From contig NZ_FOKA01000002.1 of NCBI RefSeq assembly GCF_900111925.1, positions 1 to 64,000 of the forward strand: a DNA stretch of 64,000 nt, in the 5' to 3' direction. The notes beneath the pieces are model-generated. The model worked only from the letters and a program-made list of their open reading frames with translations, ran no database searches and was not told where the DNA came from. Position numbers and translations under genes: made by a program. Each line of letters begins with the position of its first letter. Position 1 is the stretch's first letter. Shown one piece after another: positions 11,071 through 18,860 of the stretch. This DNA is from Cellulomonas marina. Lineage in GTDB: Bacteria > Actinomycetota > Actinomycetes > Actinomycetales > Cellulomonadaceae.

Positions 11071-11110
11071 GGGTCGGCGCCGGGTCGGCGCCGGGTCGGC
11101 GCCGGGTCAG
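11071..11110. repeat. 11-bp tandem repeat, 3.6 copies
   Basis: Copies of gggtcggcgcc at 11071-11081, 11082-11092 and 11093-11103, then a partial copy whose end is the stop codon of the minus-strand transglutaminase-like gene (TGA at 11109-11107). It fills most of the gap between the convergent dnaG and that gene. Confidence 0.9.
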
Positions 11111-11904
11111 CGCAGGGCGACGAGAGCGGCCGGGTCGTCGGCGGGCAGCCCGTCGAGCGCCACCGCGGAGACCGTCATCGACCGCAGGCGCACGTCGCCG
11201 CCGTAGGTCGACAGGAACGCCGTGTCGGTGGCGTCCCGGCCGGTGGCGATCCGGACCAGGGACGGCCGGGGTGCCAGGCGCGTGGCGTCCAGGACGTGCC
11301 AGGCGCCGTCGACGTACGCCTCGGCCACCGCGTGGAAGTCCATGGGCTTGAGGCCGGGCGCGTAGACCGAGGCGACCCGGGCCGGCACGTCCCGCGCCCG
11401 CAGCATCGCCACGACGAGGTGCGCGAAGTCGCGGCAGACGCCCCGGCGGGCCAGGAGCGTGTCGGTGGCGCCGTCGGTCGGGCCGCTGGAGCCCGACAGG
11501 TAGGTCACGTGCCGGGCGACCCAGGCGACGGCCGCGTCGAGCAGCTCCCGCCCGCGCAGGCCCGCGAACTGGTCGTCGGCGAAGGCCAGCAGCCGGTCGG
11601 AGTCCGCGTAGCGGCTGGGCCGCCGGTACTCCTCGAGGTCGAGGTCCTCGACGGCCGGCTCGTCGGCCTGCCCCGTGACGAGGGCGGTGTAATCGACGAC
11701 CACCCGGCCGACGGGGGCGTCCACCCGGTGCAGGCGGCCGCCGTGCGGGGCCTTGATCTCGCGCGCGTCGAGCGGGCCCTCGTCGGTGCCGACCGTCAGC
11801 AGCTCCTGGCGGTCCCAGGCGCCGTCGGCCACGGCGACCGCCAGGACGAGCTCCGCCGGCGACCGCACGTCGAGCACGAGGTGCGAGGAGACGGAGCGTC
11901 GCAC
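11107..11904 (-). CDS. Transglutaminase-like domain protein
   Basis: A 265-aa cytoplasmic protein with an N-terminal beta-rich domain followed by a transglutaminase-like cysteine protease fold. The catalytic triad is visible: Cys157 in RRGVCRDFAHL, His191 in MDFHAVAEAY and Asp206 in HVLDATRLAPR. This is the bacterial 'transglutaminase family protein' architecture; substrates are unknown. The GTG at 11904 has GGAAGGA 7 nt upstream; the open frame extends further but without family similarity. It diverges from arfB at 12065. The function could be peptidase or amidase rather than crosslinking. Confidence 0.85.
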   Translation of the reverse strand: MRRSVSSHLVLDVRSPAELVLAVAVADGAWDRQELLTVGTDEGPLDAREIKAPHGGRLHRVDAPVGRVVVDYTALVTGQADEPAVEDLDLEEYRRPSRYADSDRLLAFADDQFAGLRGRELLDAAVAWVARHVTYLSGSSGPTDGATDTLLARRGVCRDFAHLVVAMLRARDVPARVASVYAPGLKPMDFHAVAEAYVDGAWHVLDATRLAPRPSLVRIATGRDATDTAFLSTYGGDVRLRSMTVSAVALDGLPADDPAALVALR

Positions 11905-12064
11905 GGTCGGTTCCTTCCCCGGCCGCGGCGGCCGGACCAGACAGGGGAGGCGGGCGGGGGTGCCCACCAGCGGGGACGGACGGCGGCGTCCAGCCGTGCC
12001 CATCGGCGGGCGGCGGCGGAAATGTACACCGCGCGGGACGGCGCTGCGTGCGACGATGCGGCGC

Positions 12065-12499
12065 ATGCCAGCGGACCCGGGTCTCGTCGTCGGGCCGTCG
12101 CTCGTCGTGCCGCGGGCGGAGCTGTCCTGGCGGTTCTCGCGGTCGTCCGGGCCGGGCGGCCAGGGCGTCAACACGGCGGACTCGCGGGCGGCGCTGTCGT
12201 GGGACCTCGTCGGGTCCGCGGTGCTGTCGCCCGGGCAGCGGGAACGCCTCGTCGCCCACCTGGGGACCCGGCTCGTCGAGGGCGTGCTCACGGTGACGGC
12301 GTCGGAGCACCGCGAGCAGCTGCGCAACCGGGCGGCGGCGGAGGTGCGGCTCGTGGCCCTCGTCGCCGCGGGCCTGGCGCCGCCGGCCCGGCCGCGCCGT
12401 CCCACGCGCCCGACACGCGGTTCCGTCGAGCGGCGCCTCACCGCCAAGCGGCGGCGGTCCGAGACGAAGCGGTCGCGGTCGGGCCGCGACGGCGGCTGA
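12065..12499 (+). CDS. arfB: Alternative ribosome-rescue factor ArfB (YaeJ-like)
   Basis: A peptidyl-tRNA hydrolase-type release factor of 144 aa that frees ribosomes stalled on mRNAs without a stop codon. The catalytic GGQ is at residues 31-33 within RSSGPGGQGVNTADS. The C-terminal tail is highly basic (RRLTAKRRRSETKRSR), as expected for the helix that enters the empty mRNA channel. Length matches the family (about 140 aa). The ATG at 12065 is followed directly by the conserved domain. It ends just before the terminator hairpin at 12575-12613. Confidence 0.92.
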   Translation: MPADPGLVVGPSLVVPRAELSWRFSRSSGPGGQGVNTADSRAALSWDLVGSAVLSPGQRERLVAHLGTRLVEGVLTVTASEHREQLRNRAAAEVRLVALVAAGLAPPARPRRPTRPTRGSVERRLTAKRRRSETKRSRSGRDGG

Positions 12500-12574
12500 C
12501 CGCCGAGGTCGTGCGGTCGCCCTGCCGGTCGCCCTGCCGCCGCCGGAGCCGTCGCGGCGTCGCCGTCCTGGACG

Positions 12575-12613
12575 CCGAGAGCCCCCGTCCGCCGGAGCGG
12601 AGGGGGCTCTCGG
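12575..12613. terminator. Bidirectional hairpin terminator between arfB and tRNA-Asn
   Basis: Perfect 12-bp stem: 12575-12586 pairs with 12602-12613 around a 15-nt loop. It lies between convergent arfB (+) and tRNA-Asn (-) and can serve both strands. No poly-U tract. Confidence 0.85.
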
Positions 12614-12619
12614 GTGCTG

Positions 12620-12692
<73 letters not shown>

Positions 12693-12708
12693 ACGTGGCG
12701 CGCGCAGA

Positions 12709-12714
12709 ACTGTA
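12709..12714 (-). promoter_or_regulatory. -10 element of tRNA-Asn
   Basis: TACAGT on the minus strand, 16 nt before the mature tRNA 5' end. Confidence 0.45.
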
Positions 12715-12804
12715 GCAGCCCTGCGGGGGCAGCCTCGCACCACGTCCGGTCGGCAGACCCGTGGGCGGACCCGCCGACCAGCGCCGGGACCTGCACGCCG
12801 GGCG

Positions 12805-13431
12805 TCAGCGGGGCAGGCCGGCGGCGTCGAGGACGGCCTCACGGGCCGCGTGCACCGCGGCGGCGACGCGCTCGTCGGACAGGTCCGGCGGGACGTCGGA
12901 GAGGAGCTGGGTCGTCAGGGACTCGTCGGCCGCGCGGCGCAGCGCCACGCGCGTGCCGGCCGGTGCGGGGGTACCGACGGGCAGCCAGTGCACGAGGGAC
13001 CGCTGCACGCGCTCCCGCACCGTCTGCGCGAACGTCCAGGAGGCGCGGGAGTCGACGAGGGGCAGCGTCGTGGCGGTCCCGTCGACCCAGCGCACGGTGA
13101 GCGCACCCGTCCCGTCCGACGAGGCCGTGACGACGTCCGTCCAGGGCCGGTCGACCCGGACCTCGGGGACGTCGGCCGGGCCGCCCCCGTCCTCGGTGCC
13201 GTCCCGTGCGCCGTCGTCCAGCACGACGAGGCGCGCGTGGGTCGTCACGGCCCAGCCGTGGCCGTCGGCCAGGCGGACGGACGCGAGCACGCGGTCCGGC
13301 AGCCCCCCGGTCGCGGGCGTGACGGCCGTCAGGTGGCGTCGCCAGGCGCGCGGCAGGGTCTCGTTCCGGGCGTCGGTCCGGGCGTCGGTCCGGGCGCCGG
13401 TCGCGCGGCGCGGGCGCAGGGGGGAGGGCAC
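12805..13431 (-). CDS. Conserved hypothetical protein (208 aa)
   Basis: I do not recognise a named family with certainty. The first ~25 residues are basic and low-complexity with a repeated TDAR motif. The central part looks like a beta-rich domain (VLASVRLADGHGWAVTTHARLVVLDDG), alternating hydrophobic strands ending with a Trp-rich stretch (RASWTFAQTVRERVQRSLVHW). The C-terminus is helical (LSDERVAAAVHAAREAVLDAAGL). No signal peptide or membrane segment. I prefer the GTG at 13431, 7 nt after a TAGGGT hexamer (leaderless type), over the GTG at 13449. It is followed by tRNA-Asn on the same strand. Confidence 0.7.
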   Translation of the reverse strand: MPSPLRPRRATGARTDARTDARNETLPRAWRRHLTAVTPATGGLPDRVLASVRLADGHGWAVTTHARLVVLDDGARDGTEDGGGPADVPEVRVDRPWTDVVTASSDGTGALTVRWVDGTATTLPLVDSRASWTFAQTVRERVQRSLVHWLPVGTPAPAGTRVALRRAADESLTTQLLSDVPPDLSDERVAAAVHAAREAVLDAAGLPR

Positions 13432-13519
13432 GCCCGTCACCCTACGCACGCCGACGGCGCCGGCCCCGGGACCCGTGGGTCCGGTGCCGGCGCCGCCGGG
13501 GGCCGCACAGGAGCCGTCC

Positions 13520-15148
13520 TCAGAAGCGGAACTCCTCCGTGCGGGCGTGCAGCTCCGCCGACATGCGCGACAGGCCCTGGACGGACCCGCCGACCTGCTC
13601 GGCGACCTGCGAGCTCGTGCCCGCCGCGCCCGCGACCACGGAGATCGTCGAGGCGATCTCGCTCGACCGCTGCGCGGCCTCCGCCACGCCCCGCGACATC
13701 TCCGAGGTGGTCGCGGTCTGCTCCTCGACCGCCGAGGCGATCGTCATCTGGTAGTCGTTGATGGACGCAATGATCTGCGCGATCTGGCCGATGGCGCTCA
13801 CCGCGCCCTGCGTGTCGGACTGGATCGCGTCCACACGGCGGGCGATGTCCTCCGTGGCCTTCGCCGTCTGGCCGGCCAGCTCCTTGACCTCGCCGGCCAC
13901 GACCGCGAAGCCCTTGCCGGCCTCGCCGGCGCGCGCCGCCTCGATGGTGGCGTTGAGGGCCAGGAGGTTGGTCTGCTCGGCGATCTGCGTGATGGTCCGG
14001 ACGACCTCGCCGATCTCCTGGCTGGAGACCCCGAGGCGCGCGACCTGGTCGTTCGTCGTGGCGGCGACCTCCGTCGCCTGGGTGGCGACCTTCGCGGCGG
14101 CCGCGGCGTTCTGCGCGATCTCGCGGATGGAGCTGCCCATCTGCTCGGCACCCGCGGCGACGACCGCGACGTTGCGCGACACCTCCTCCGCGGCGGCCGA
14201 GAGCTCCTCGGTGCGCACGCTGGTGTCCGCCGAGCTCGTCGCCACGCGCCGGGCGGCCTCGTCGAGCCCGCCGGTCGCGTCGGCGACCGACCCGGCGGCC
14301 ACGGACACGCCCTGGAGCGTGTCGCGCAGGCGGGCCCGCACGTCGTTGAGCGTGGCGGCCATGCGGCCGAGCTCGTCGGCCGCGTGCACCTCGGCGGCCA
14401 CGGTGAGGTCGCCCTCGGCGATGGCGTGCAGGGCGGTCTCCACGCCGCTCACGGACCGGCGGACCGAGCGTGCCACGGCGAGCCCGAGCGCCAGCGTCAG
14501 CGCGATGGTGCCCGTGATGCCGACGACGATCAGCGTCTGCACGCTGCGCGCGGTGGTCTGGGCGTCGGCCGCGGTCCCCGCCGCCCAGGCGTCGCCGCCC
14601 GCAGCCAGCGCGTCCAGCTCGTCCACGTAGGCGCTCTTGAGGGGTTCCGTGACGTCCGCCAGCACCTGCTCGTACGTCGCGGCATCACCCGACAGCGCCG
14701 CCGGGACGAGCTCCGCGTCACGGGCCTCCCGCCAGAGGGCGAAGGCCTCGAGGAACTCCTCCCAGTGCGGCAGCGGCGCCGTCGTGTCGACGAAGGTCTG
14801 CACGTCGGCGATCGCCGCGTCGAGCTCGGCGTCGTTCTCGACGAGCTCGGCCTGCCAGTGCTCGACCTCGTCCGGGCTGGCCACCGCGGCGAGCTGCGCG
14901 ACGATCATGCGGGACTTGAGCTGGTTCTGGTGGATGGTCTGCGTCGGCCTCAGGACGTCGGTCTGCACCTGCGCCAGGTCCTGCGTCTGCCCGGAGACCG
15001 TGCCCAGCGCGGCGTAGGCGGCCGTGCCGAGACCGAGCCCGGCGGCGCAGAACACGCCGACGAGGCCGAGCAGCTTGGAGCGGACGGACAGGTCCGCGAA
15101 CGGGCGGCGGCGGGGCGTCCCGGAGGTGACGGTGGTGGTGCGGCTCAT
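13520..15148 (-). CDS. Methyl-accepting chemotaxis protein
   Basis: A transmembrane chemoreceptor of 542 aa. Order: short cytoplasmic N-terminus; TM1 around residues 24-46; an extracellular four-helix-bundle-type sensor of about 150 residues; TM2 around residues 191-212 ([22 protein letters not shown]); HAMP; then the coiled-coil signalling domain. The highly conserved CheA/CheW-binding hairpin is intact ([20 protein letters not shown]). No C-terminal CheR-tether pentapeptide. The ATG at 15148 has AGGAG 4 nt upstream. It implies a motile or chemotactic organism; no che or flagellar genes lie nearby, so it is an orphan receptor. Confidence 0.95.
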   Translation of the reverse strand: MSRTTTVTSGTPRRRPFADLSVRSKLLGLVGVFCAAGLGLGTAAYAALGTVSGQTQDLAQVQTDVLRPTQTIHQNQLKSRMIVAQLAAVASPDEVEHWQAELVENDAELDAAIADVQTFVDTTAPLPHWEEFLEAFALWREARDAELVPAALSGDAATYEQVLADVTEPLKSAYVDELDALAAGGDAWAAGTAADAQTTARSVQTLIVVGITGTIALTLALGLAVARSVRRSVSGVETALHAIAEGDLTVAAEVHAADELGRMAATLNDVRARLRDTLQGVSVAAGSVADATGGLDEAARRVATSSADTSVRTEELSAAAEEVSRNVAVVAAGAEQMGSSIREIAQNAAAAAKVATQATEVAATTNDQVARLGVSSQEIGEVVRTITQIAEQTNLLALNATIEAARAGEAGKGFAVVAGEVKELAGQTAKATEDIARRVDAIQSDTQGAVSAIGQIAQIIASINDYQMTIASAVEEQTATTSEMSRGVAEAAQRSSEIASTISVVAGAAGTSSQVAEQVGGSVQGLSRMSAELHARTEEFRF

Positions 15149-15284
15149 GGTGCTCCTGTGCGCGAGGGCGGCAGACCGGGGGCGGCTGATGCGCACGGGT
15201 GCTCGTGCGACTCGTCCTGTCGTTCGGCAGCGGGTGCCGCGCGGTGAGCGGTCGCCCCCGGCTGGTAGCGTCCGTGACCCGAAC

Positions 15285-15358
15285 GGGGCAGTAGCTCAGC
15301 CGGTCAGAGCAGCGGACTCATAATCCGTGGGTCGTGGGTTCAAGCCCCACCTGCCCCA
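15285..15358 (+). tRNA. tRNA with CAU anticodon (elongator Met, or Ile2)
   Basis: A 74-nt cloverleaf: acceptor GGGGCAG/CTGCCCC, D-arm TAGCTCAGCCGGTCAGAGC, anticodon loop CTCATAA, T-arm GTGGGTTCAAGCCCCAC, discriminator A. CAU can be elongator Met or TilS-modified Ile2; I cannot separate these by eye. It is not the initiator, because the acceptor 1-72 pair is G-C and the anticodon stem lacks three consecutive G-C pairs. A TAGCGT -10 lies at 15266-15271. Confidence 0.93.
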
Positions 15359-15420
15359 CCGATCGCCCGGCGGTGGCGGGGGAGTCGGCCCCGCGCCGTG
15401 CAGGGCGGCGGCGACGCCCC

Positions 15421-15936
15421 TCAGGAGACGTCGGGCAGCGGCAGGCCCAGGCCGAGGCGGACTGCGTTCTCCGGCATGCCCGTGGCCCGCGCCACCTGGA
15501 GGACGAGGGTCTCGATGAGGTCCCAGTGCGCCGGTCGGGCGGGCGTGGTGCCCTCCGCGGCGGCGCCCACCCACCGGTGCGCGACGCGCGCGTGCCGACG
15601 CTCGACGGCCGCGTGCCCGTGCGGCCGTCGCCGACCGTGCTCGTCCGTGGAGCCGGTGAGCTGCTCGTCGGGCCCCGGAGACGCGGTGTTGATGTGCTCG
15701 GCCAGGGCCCGGGCGTGGTGCTCGCTGCCCAGGCCCCAGCACTCGCCCGTGCGCACCGCGCCCGTGCGGAGGTCGACCTCCTCGTGGACGACGCCCCAGT
15801 CGAGCGTCATGCCGCCCGCGTCCAGCACGGGCTCGTGGTCCTCGCGGCCGGGTGCGCCCGCGCAGGGCCGGTGCTCGACCTCGGCGGGGTGCGGCGTGCT
15901 CCGCCGGTACCCGTCCTCGTGCAGGGTCGTCGTCAT
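15421..15936 (-). CDS. Hypothetical protein (171 aa)
   Basis: Not recognised. The protein is hydrophilic and rich in His, Glu and Arg, with no membrane segment. A central block (GMTLDWGVVHEEVDLRTGAV) looks like folded domain, and the C-terminus (HWDLIETLVLQVARATGM) is helical. Start at the ATG at 15936, with AGGGGGA 8 nt upstream. It stands alone between a tRNA and the bldC leader. Codon use is as GC-rich as its neighbours, supporting a real gene, but no function can be assigned. Confidence 0.6.
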   Translation of the reverse strand: MTTTLHEDGYRRSTPHPAEVEHRPCAGAPGREDHEPVLDAGGMTLDWGVVHEEVDLRTGAVRTGECWGLGSEHHARALAEHINTASPGPDEQLTGSTDEHGRRRPHGHAAVERRHARVAHRWVGAAAEGTTPARPAHWDLIETLVLQVARATGMPENAVRLGLGLPLPDVS

Positions 15937-16228
15937 GGTGACCGTCCCCCTCTCTCACGCCGCATCCGTGCGGCATGTCACCTCATCGGTCGCGGGCCTG
16001 CCGTCCTTGACACTTGCGGCGGGACCACGTGCCCGGTGGACCCCGCTCTCGTCCGGTCGGCCCCGCTCGAGGGGGAGGAGACACCACCGCAGCGGGTGAT
16101 ACCACGGGTGGTCGACACGACCGGCGCCTGCCACGTCCGCGCCGGTGAGAGGCGTGCGACCCTCGACCGGTCACCCGGACGGCCCAGCCGCGGGGGGTTG
16201 CGTCCGCTTCCGTCCGGGGCGGGGGATC
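15937..16228. other. Intergenic region upstream of the bldC promoter
   Basis: About 290 nt without a supportable gene, between the hypothetical gene on the minus strand and the bldC promoter and leader. I see no clear structure here. Confidence 0.5.
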
Positions 16229-16258
16229 TTGCCGCGATGTCCGCCTTTCCGGCATAGT
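16229..16258 (+). promoter_or_regulatory. Promoter of the bldC riboswitch leader
   Basis: TTGCCG (16229-16234) and CATAGT (16253-16258) are spaced by 18 nt. The expected start point is near 16265, a few nucleotides before the GEMM-like aptamer, so the leader RNA would begin almost exactly with the aptamer. Confidence 0.6.
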
Positions 16259-16270
16259 TCGTGCCGTCAG

Positions 16271-16340
16271 CGACAAGGGCAAACCCACCGCGAGGTGGGG
16301 ACGCAGAGCCACGGGGCCCCACGGGTCAGCCGAGCCGCCG
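16271..16340 (+). ncRNA. GEMM / c-di-GMP-I-like riboswitch upstream of bldC
   Basis: The leader carries the hallmark c-di-GMP-I (GEMM-I) core: AGGGCAAAC (16276-16284), a six-base-pair P2 stem CCCACC/GGTGGG capped by a GCGA (GNRA) tetraloop (16284-16299), then GGACGCAGAGCC (16299-16310; consensus GGACGCAAAGCC). A P3-like helix pairs 16315-16319 with 16323-16327 and 16312-16314 with 16330-16332. The element ends in the GCCGCC that corresponds to the conserved GCUGCC end. I could not draw a convincing P1. The bldC SD (16347-16351) is only ~7 nt beyond the aptamer, which fits translational control. The G preceding CAAAC is kept, as in c-di-GMP rather than cGAMP variants. Confidence 0.8.
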
Positions 16341-16358
16341 AACGACAGGAGAGCTCCC

Positions 16359-16589
16359 ATGAGCACCGCCACCACGTCCCTCGCCGAGCTCCAGGCCGCC
16401 CAGGGCGCGCTCCTCACGCCGGGCGAGGTCGCCAGCCTCTTCCGCGTGGACCCCAAGACGGTCACGCGCTGGGCCCAGGCCGGCAAGATCTCCGCGGTCC
16501 GCACCCTCGGCGGCCACCGCCGGTTCCACGAGGCGGAGATCCGCCAGCTCCTCCAGGGCGTCCCGCAGCAGGCCGCCTCCGCCGACTGA
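16359..16589 (+). CDS. bldC: BldC-family MerR-like developmental regulator
   Basis: A 76-aa single-domain DNA-binding protein. The winged-HTH region (about residues 17-67: [20 protein letters not shown], then [19 protein letters not shown]) is nearly the same as the Streptomyces BldC protein that I recall, including the GGHRR wing. It lacks the MerR C-terminal effector domain; BldC binds direct repeats cooperatively. The ATG at 16359 has AGGAG 7 nt upstream. It is preceded by a GEMM-like riboswitch, suggesting that cyclic di-GMP controls its synthesis. In Streptomyces, BldC controls entry into development; in a non-sporulating relative the regulon is unknown. Confidence 0.95.
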   Translation: MSTATTSLAELQAAQGALLTPGEVASLFRVDPKTVTRWAQAGKISAVRTLGGHRRFHEAEIRQLLQGVPQQAASAD

Positions 16590-16671
16590 GCCCCGGGAAC
16601 CCGAGCTCGCCGCGCACCCGCCCGCCGGCCACGACGCCGGCGTGCGGGTCCGCGCGTGGGAGGATCGGGGC

Positions 16672-17160
16672 ATGGCCATGCGTGACATCCGTGTCGTCCC
16701 CGACCCCGTGCTCCGCACCCCCTGCGAGCCGATCCGCGAGGTCGACGAGCGGGTCCGAGCCCTGGTCGAGGACCTGCTCGAGACCGTCGACACCGAGGGA
16801 CGCGCGGGGCTGGCGGCCAACCAGATCGGCGTCTCGCTGCGCGCGTTCTCCTGGAACATCGACGACGAGGTCGGGTACGTCCTCAACCCGACGATCGTCG
16901 AGCTGAGCGAGGACGAGTACCAGGACGGCGAGGAGGGCTGCCTCTCGGTGCCCGGCCTGTGGTACCCGACCCACCGGGCCTGGTACGCCCGGGTCGAGGG
17001 CACGGACCTCGACGGTCGGCCGGTCGTCGTCGAGGGCACCGAGCTGATGGCCCGGTGCCTGCAGCACGAGGTGGACCACCTCGACGGGAAGCTCTACCTC
17101 GACCGGCTCGAGCGGTCCGTCCGCAAGAAGGCCATGCGCGCGCTGCGCGACCAGCTGTAG
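16672..17160 (+). CDS. def: Peptide deformylase
   Basis: A metal enzyme that removes the N-formyl group from nascent proteins; 162 aa. The three motifs are present: GLAANQIG (residues 46-53, motif 1), EGCLSVPG with metal ligand Cys90 (motif 2), and QHEVDHLDG with His132, catalytic Glu133 and His136 (motif 3). The ATG at 16672 is chosen for GGAGG at 16659-16663; an ATG at 16678 is also possible. Upstream in-frame codons lack an SD. It follows bldC by 82 nt on the same strand. Confidence 0.96.
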   Translation: MAMRDIRVVPDPVLRTPCEPIREVDERVRALVEDLLETVDTEGRAGLAANQIGVSLRAFSWNIDDEVGYVLNPTIVELSEDEYQDGEEGCLSVPGLWYPTHRAWYARVEGTDLDGRPVVVEGTELMARCLQHEVDHLDGKLYLDRLERSVRKKAMRALRDQL

Positions 17161-17291
17161 GGGTGGCGCGCGGGGGCCGGGGTCGTGCATCCTGTCCCCG
17201 GCGCACCGCGCGCCACCGCCGGGCACGCCGTCCCGGCCCGTCGTACCGAGGTCGTTGGGGAAGACGCATCTCGGACCGACAGGAGGACGGC

Positions 17292-17792
17292 ATGGCAGGC
17301 TCGATCACGCGCGGTGTTCTTTTCGTGCACTCCGCGCCCCGCGCGCTGTGCCCCCACGTCGAGTGGGCGGCCGGCAACGTGCTGGGCGTGCGCGTCGCGC
17401 TGGACTGGACCCCGCAGCCGGCGGGCCCCGGTCTGCACCGCAGCGAGCTCTCGTGGCAGGGCCCGCAAGGCACCGGGGCGCGCCTGACGTCCGCGCTGCG
17501 CGGCTGGGCGCACCTGCGCTACGAGGTGACCGAGGAGCCCAGCCCCGGCGCCGACGGGTCGCGCTGGAGCCACACGCCGGAGCTCGGCATCTTCCACGCC
17601 GCCACGGACGTGCACGGCAACGTCGTCGTGCCCGAGGACCGGGTGCGTGCGGCGCTCGAGCACGCGGCCGACCCGCAGCGGCTGCGCGCCGAGCTCGACC
17701 TGGCGCTCGGCCAGGCGTGGGACGACGAGCTCGAGCCCTTCCGTTACGCCGGCGCCGGCGCCCCCGTCCGCTGGCTGCACCGCGTGGGCTGA
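17292..17792 (+). CDS. DUF3145 family protein
   Basis: A 166-aa protein recognised as the actinobacterial DUF3145 family by its start (TRGVLFVHSAPRALCPHVEW) and the RSELSWQGPQGTGARLTSAL segment. It is soluble, with no signal peptide. The family is widely conserved in Actinobacteria and its function is unknown. The ATG at 17292 is preceded by a perfect AGGAGG at 17281-17286. It lies downstream of def and converges with the membrane protein at 17845. Confidence 0.9.
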   Translation: MAGSITRGVLFVHSAPRALCPHVEWAAGNVLGVRVALDWTPQPAGPGLHRSELSWQGPQGTGARLTSALRGWAHLRYEVTEEPSPGADGSRWSHTPELGIFHAATDVHGNVVVPEDRVRAALEHAADPQRLRAELDLALGQAWDDELEPFRYAGAGAPVRWLHRVG

Positions 17793-17812
17793 GCGGGCGC
17801 GCCGAGCCGCCG

Positions 17813-17850
17813 CGCTGAGCGGGGGCTCCGAGCCGCTCGGTCGCTCAGCG
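17813..17850. terminator. Candidate bidirectional terminator
   Basis: CGCTGAGCG (17813-17821) pairs with CGCTCAGCG (17842-17850), and the stem can be extended with a bulge. It lies between convergent genes; the right arm overlaps the stop codon of the minus-strand membrane protein. Confidence 0.5.
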
Positions 17851-18306
17851 GCGTCGCGGGCGGCCCCGGGCGGCCAGCGCCGCGAGGGCGACGACCACGG
17901 CGACGGCCGCGGAGCCCGCGGCGACGTACTTGTCGCCGTACCAGAGCGGCTCGTACATCGCGGGCAGCGGGCCGATGGCGGGCACCCGCACGTAGACGCT
18001 CGCGACGAGGGCGACGACCGACGCGGCCGCCACGACGAGGAACGCCGTCCACGCGGCCCGGCTGCCGCGGCCCAGGACGGCCAGCACGACGACCGCGCAG
18101 ACCGCCGCCTGGGCCGCGAACAGCCCGCTGAGCGTGAGCGCGCCGTCGGCCGTCGGCGGTGGCCGGTCGAGCGCGATGCGGAGGTGCACCCAGCCCGAGA
18201 CCCCGAGGGCCAGGGCGCCGAGGACGCGTAGGACCACCCCCGTCCGCGCGCCCGGCGGCCGCCCGCCGGCACGGCCGGGCGCGCCCCCGCGGCCCCTCTC
18301 GCGCAC
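17845..18306 (-). CDS. Small integral membrane protein
   Basis: A 153-aa protein with four predicted membrane helices: around residues 24-42 (VVLRVLGALALGVSGWVHL), 58-78, 86-105 and 128-147. The first helix and loop (GWVHLRIALDR) contain conserved-looking Trp, His and Arg. The N-terminal ~20 residues are basic and disordered. It starts with GTG only 13 nt after the stop of the cupredoxin lipoprotein gene, so both are probably one operon. The context hints at copper or redox membrane biology, but no function is assigned. The start is uncertain; a GTG at about residue 23 would also keep the first helix. Confidence 0.7.
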   Translation of the reverse strand: MRERGRGGAPGRAGGRPPGARTGVVLRVLGALALGVSGWVHLRIALDRPPPTADGALTLSGLFAAQAAVCAVVVLAVLGRGSRAAWTAFLVVAAASVVALVASVYVRVPAIGPLPAMYEPLWYGDKYVAAGSAAVAVVVALAALAARGRPRRR

Positions 18307-18319
18307 CGCGACCCCGCCC

Positions 18320-18721
18320 TCAGGAGACCGTGAACGTCTTGGTCATCGGCGGGTGCGGGTCGCACGTGTACGTGTACTCGCCCGGCTCGAAGGTCACCTG
18401 CCAGGTCGTGTCCTCGGTGCCCTCGACGGACGTCGTCTCGTCGACGCCGGCGCCCGTCAGGTGGAAGTTGTGGATCGTCGTGGCGTCCTCGACCCGGACG
18501 GTGTACTCGCCGGCCGGGAGCGTGGTCACCTCGGTGCCCGCCTCGTCGGTGAGCAGGATCTCGAAGGCGTCCGGGTCCTCTGCGGTCCCGAGGGTGGCGA
18601 CGAGCACCGTGCCCTCCACCGCGGGCCCCGGGGTGCCCGCGGCCTCCTCCTCGGCACCACCGCAGGCGGCAGTGACGAGCAGCACCACGGCGGCACCGGC
18701 CAGCAGGGACCTCCTCCTCAT
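18320..18721 (-). CDS. Blue-copper (cupredoxin) lipoprotein
   Basis: A 133-aa exported protein. Signal peptide with lipobox TAAC (Cys20) followed by an acidic linker, then one plastocyanin/cupredoxin domain. Type 1 copper ligands are evident: His87 (IHNFHLTG), Cys120 (YTYTCDPH), His123 and Met126 (HPPMTKTF), in the usual C-x2-H-x2-M spacing. It is probably a membrane-anchored electron carrier or copper protein on the outer face. The ATG at 18721 has GGAGGG upstream. A small membrane protein follows in the same operon. Confidence 0.9.
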   Translation of the reverse strand: MRRRSLLAGAAVVLLVTAACGGAEEEAAGTPGPAVEGTVLVATLGTAEDPDAFEILLTDEAGTEVTTLPAGEYTVRVEDATTIHNFHLTGAGVDETTSVEGTEDTTWQVTFEPGEYTYTCDPHPPMTKTFTVS

Positions 18722-18860
18722 GGGAGCACCCTCCGATCTGTTGAGGGAACAACCATTGCTGACACGAGGCCTCGCCCGCAAGCACCGGGCGGGCACGGGC
18801 GCGCCCTCGGCTCTCAGGCCGCGGCCACGTCCGCGCCGTTCGCGGACGGGAGGACGGGCG

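Noticed and set aside
15285-15358. Initiator tRNA-Met
   Set aside because: The acceptor has a normal G-C first pair and the anticodon stem lacks the three G-C pairs of initiators; it is elongator Met or Ile2.
18740-18753. GTTGAGGGAACAAC dyad upstream of the cupredoxin gene
   Set aside because: Four-base arms with a six-base spacer are expected by chance; no further support.
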